A stretch of 6,640 nucleotides of DNA from GCA-2737125 sp044336815 (GTDB lineage Bacteria; Actinomycetota; Actinomycetes; S36-B12). The position numbers were made by a program, and so were the translations under genes. The notes under the pieces were generated by a model. It saw nothing but the letters and a program-made list of their open reading frames with translations. It searched no databases and was not told where the DNA came from. How positions within the stretch are numbered: position 1 is the stretch's first letter; each line of letters begins with the position of its first letter. The DNA lies in NCBI GenBank assembly GCA_044336815.1, contig JBIIOU010000110.1, positions 1 to 6,640 of the forward strand. Direction: 5' to 3'. Positions 5,460 to 6,640 of the stretch are shown piece after piece.

Positions 5460-5942
5460 CTAGAGGCCAGCCAATACGCACGCGGCGGTACTTGACTTAA
5501 CGCCAAAGCCATCATCCTCCGGCAAAAACGCCTCGACCACTCCATTGTTAACTACCATGGCATAGCGCTTGGATCTGATGCCGAGACCAGCTCCGGAGGC
5601 ATCAACATCCATACCTACAGCCTTGGTAAAAGCTGCATCGGGGTCGGCGAGCATCAAGATATCGCCCGCTCCTTGGTCTTTGCCCCAAGCATCCATCACG
5701 AAAACGTCATTGACCGAAAGGCACGCAATGGTGTCGACTCCAGCGGCCGAAATACTCGCAGCCAATTCCACAAATCCGGGAAAATGAACCTTGGAGCATC
5801 CTGGCGTGAAGGCCCCCGGTACCGCGAACAGAACTACGCGACCGGCGCCAAGAACATCACCGCTCGACAGGGCGACGGGCGCGCCTTCGGCCATCATTCG
5901 AAGTTCTACCTCGGGTAGTGAATCGCCAACTGAAATGCTCAA
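5460..5942 (-). CDS. Prx5-type (AhpC/TSA superfamily) thiol peroxiredoxin
   Basis: This 160-residue cytoplasmic enzyme should reduce hydrogen peroxide and alkyl hydroperoxides using a thiol donor. The active-site motif is VPGAFTPGCS (41-50), with Pro42, Thr46 and peroxidatic Cys49 in the PxxxTxxC pattern. The family Arg is Arg126 in SKRYAMVV, and Prx5 signatures VDTIACLSVNDVFVMDAWG (69-87) and GDILMLAD (93-100) follow. Further cysteines are Cys74 and Cys155; Cys155, in the last helix, could be resolving or incidental. I chose the TTG at 5942. It has AGAGGA 7 nt upstream and gives the N-terminus MSISVGDSLPEVEL, which matches the usual start of this family. An in-frame ATG at 5972 would add 10 residues without a Shine-Dalgarno, and the frame stays open to 6143 without family similarity. 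The gene lies 37 nt after the hydrolase stop on the same strand, so they probably share a transcript. Confidence 0.93.
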   Translation of the reverse strand: MSISVGDSLPEVELRMMAEGAPVALSSGDVLGAGRVVLFAVPGAFTPGCSKVHFPGFVELAASISAAGVDTIACLSVNDVFVMDAWGKDQGAGDILMLADPDAAFTKAVGMDVDASGAGLGIRSKRYAMVVNNGVVEAFLPEDDGFGVKSSTAACVLAGL

Positions 5943-5949
5943 GGGAATG

Positions 5950-5955
5950 TCCTCT
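5950..5955 (-). promoter_or_regulatory. Shine-Dalgarno supporting a TTG start for the peroxiredoxin
   Basis: AGAGGA on the - strand sits 7 nt before the TTG at 5942, an ideal spacing. The competing ATG at 5972 lacks a comparable site, so this decides the start. Confidence 0.7.
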
Positions 5956-5979
5956 CTAGGTTGGCGAAACATTACCAAG

Positions 5980-6640
5980 TCAGCGGATTTCCTGCACGTG
6001 CGCACCGGCCTCAACCTGAAAGCTGTTCCAGGTACCTTCAAAGGTTCGCCCGAGTGCCTTCGCCCGGACGTCGACCGCACCGGTTTCGAAGTCCACGCGC
6101 ACCCTGCCGGTAACAGGGAGATTTTGATAAAGTCGATAATCATCCAATTCGATTACAACCGGACCCCAACCACTGGCAGACCACGAACCGCCCCGCAGGC
6201 CCAAACCCTGATAGCCGGCAGCCTGCAGATACCTGTCTATGGCGTCCAGCGCCGTCTGGGTCACCCCATCGGCCACATTAGTTACGCGCAACGGATACGA
6301 AATTACGGCTGCGATCGGCGGAATATCCCGCGCGCATTCTCCGCCGGTACCAGCAAGCACCAGATTTTGATCGATGAGAAAGTCTCGTACCAAACGCGAC
6401 GCACAATTGTTGACGTCGCCCATGGCTGTGACATGGGTGGAGTTAGCCATAATTACGTGCCTCGAACGTGCAAACTGCGCCGCAACTAAATCACCCTCTG
6501 CAGCCGTCGTAATTGTGTCCAACTCGCCAGACAACACCAAGGTTGGAATATCGGGATAAGTGCCACCCGGTGGCCCAGGAATCTTCCACGGATTGCGTGT
6601 AGCTGTTGGCCAGGACAAACACAGTGACTGCTCTCCTGCG
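5980..6640 (-). CDS. Exported alpha/beta hydrolase of the TAP-like type, C-terminal part
   Basis: The gene enters from the right edge and 219 codons are visible; the frame is open to the edge (AGEQSLCLSWPTATRNPW), so the TTG near 6618 is not a real start. The first ~100 visible residues match the C-terminal half of secreted tripeptidyl-aminopeptidase-like hydrolases. A Cys-x-x-Trp-Pro motif (visible Cys7-Pro11) precedes IPTLVLSGELDTIT with catalytic Asp41. SRHVIMANSTHVTAMGD follows with catalytic His69, then Cys79 and Cys102, plausible disulfide partners typical of exported members. The nucleophilic Ser and any signal peptide lie outside the window. After Cys102 comes a further ~115-residue, beta-rich tail (GWGPVVIELDDYRLYQNLP, GRVRVDFETGAVDVRAKAL, FEGTWNSF) that I do not recognise. 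The substrate is unknown; peptidase or esterase are both possible. It is followed by the peroxiredoxin. Confidence 0.82.
   Translation of the reverse strand, partial: AGEQSLCLSWPTATRNPWKIPGPPGGTYPDIPTLVLSGELDTITTAAEGDLVAAQFARSRHVIMANSTHVTAMGDVNNCASRLVRDFLIDQNLVLAGTGGECARDIPPIAAVISYPLRVTNVADGVTQTALDAIDRYLQAAGYQGLGLRGGSWSASGWGPVVIELDDYRLYQNLPVTGRVRVDFETGAVDVRAKALGRTFEGTWNSFQVEAGAHVQEIR

Noticed and set aside
5943..6143. N-terminal extension of the peroxiredoxin frame
   Set aside because: It overlaps the hydrolase coding region and lacks family similarity; the TTG at 5942 has a Shine-Dalgarno and gives the usual family N-terminus.
5791..6489. 232-codon + strand open frame opposite the peroxiredoxin and hydrolase
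   Set aside because: It lies antisense to two genes with clear catalytic motifs and shows no domain of its own.
1..6640. CRISPR arrays, insertion sequences, integrase or phage genes
   Set aside because: No regularly spaced repeats, transposase motifs or terminal repeats flanking a coding region were seen.

Overview
The window looks like an actinobacterial chromosome segment of moderately high GC content. The evidence is a close PdtaR-type REC-ANTAR regulator, a lipoprotein with an Ala/Ser/Glu/Pro-rich linker, a TAP-like exported hydrolase, GTG and TTG starts, and a tRNA without an encoded CCA end. I cannot place it below the phylum. Its housekeeping-style accessory content would fit an uncultured environmental actinobacterium, but that is a guess. 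I see no mobile element, CRISPR array or phage gene.

Left part (1-2917, + strand): the distal end of a branched-chain amino acid (LIV/HAAT family) ABC importer operon. It holds the C-terminus of the LivH permease, then complete LivM permease, LivG ATPase and LivF ATPase. The genes are 3 nt apart or overlap by 11 and 4 nt, so they are almost certainly cotranscribed and translationally coupled.

Middle (2918-5217): a short convergent intergenic region carries a 16-bp-arm inverted repeat and a strong hairpin terminator. On the - strand follow the matching substrate-binding lipoprotein (LivK-like) and, upstream of it, a PdtaR-like phospho-regulated RNA-binding antiterminator. The solute-binding protein is therefore transcribed towards its own permease/ATPase operon rather than with it. 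The 120-nt gap between the regulator and the binding-protein gene holds several small hairpins and repeats that could form a regulated RNA leader.

Right part (5218-6640): diverging from pdtaR is a 74-nt tRNA gene on the + strand. Its anticodon is CAA (Leu) but its variable loop has only 5 nt, whereas normal bacterial tRNA-Leu has a long variable arm. This is the most unusual item here. Beyond it on the - strand lie a Prx5-type peroxiredoxin and the 3' part of an exported alpha/beta hydrolase, probably in one transcript.

Together, most of the window is ordinary transport and regulation. Items deserving a second look are the class I tRNA with a Leu anticodon, the putative leader RNA between the ANTAR regulator and the binding-protein gene, and the long inverted repeat after livF.
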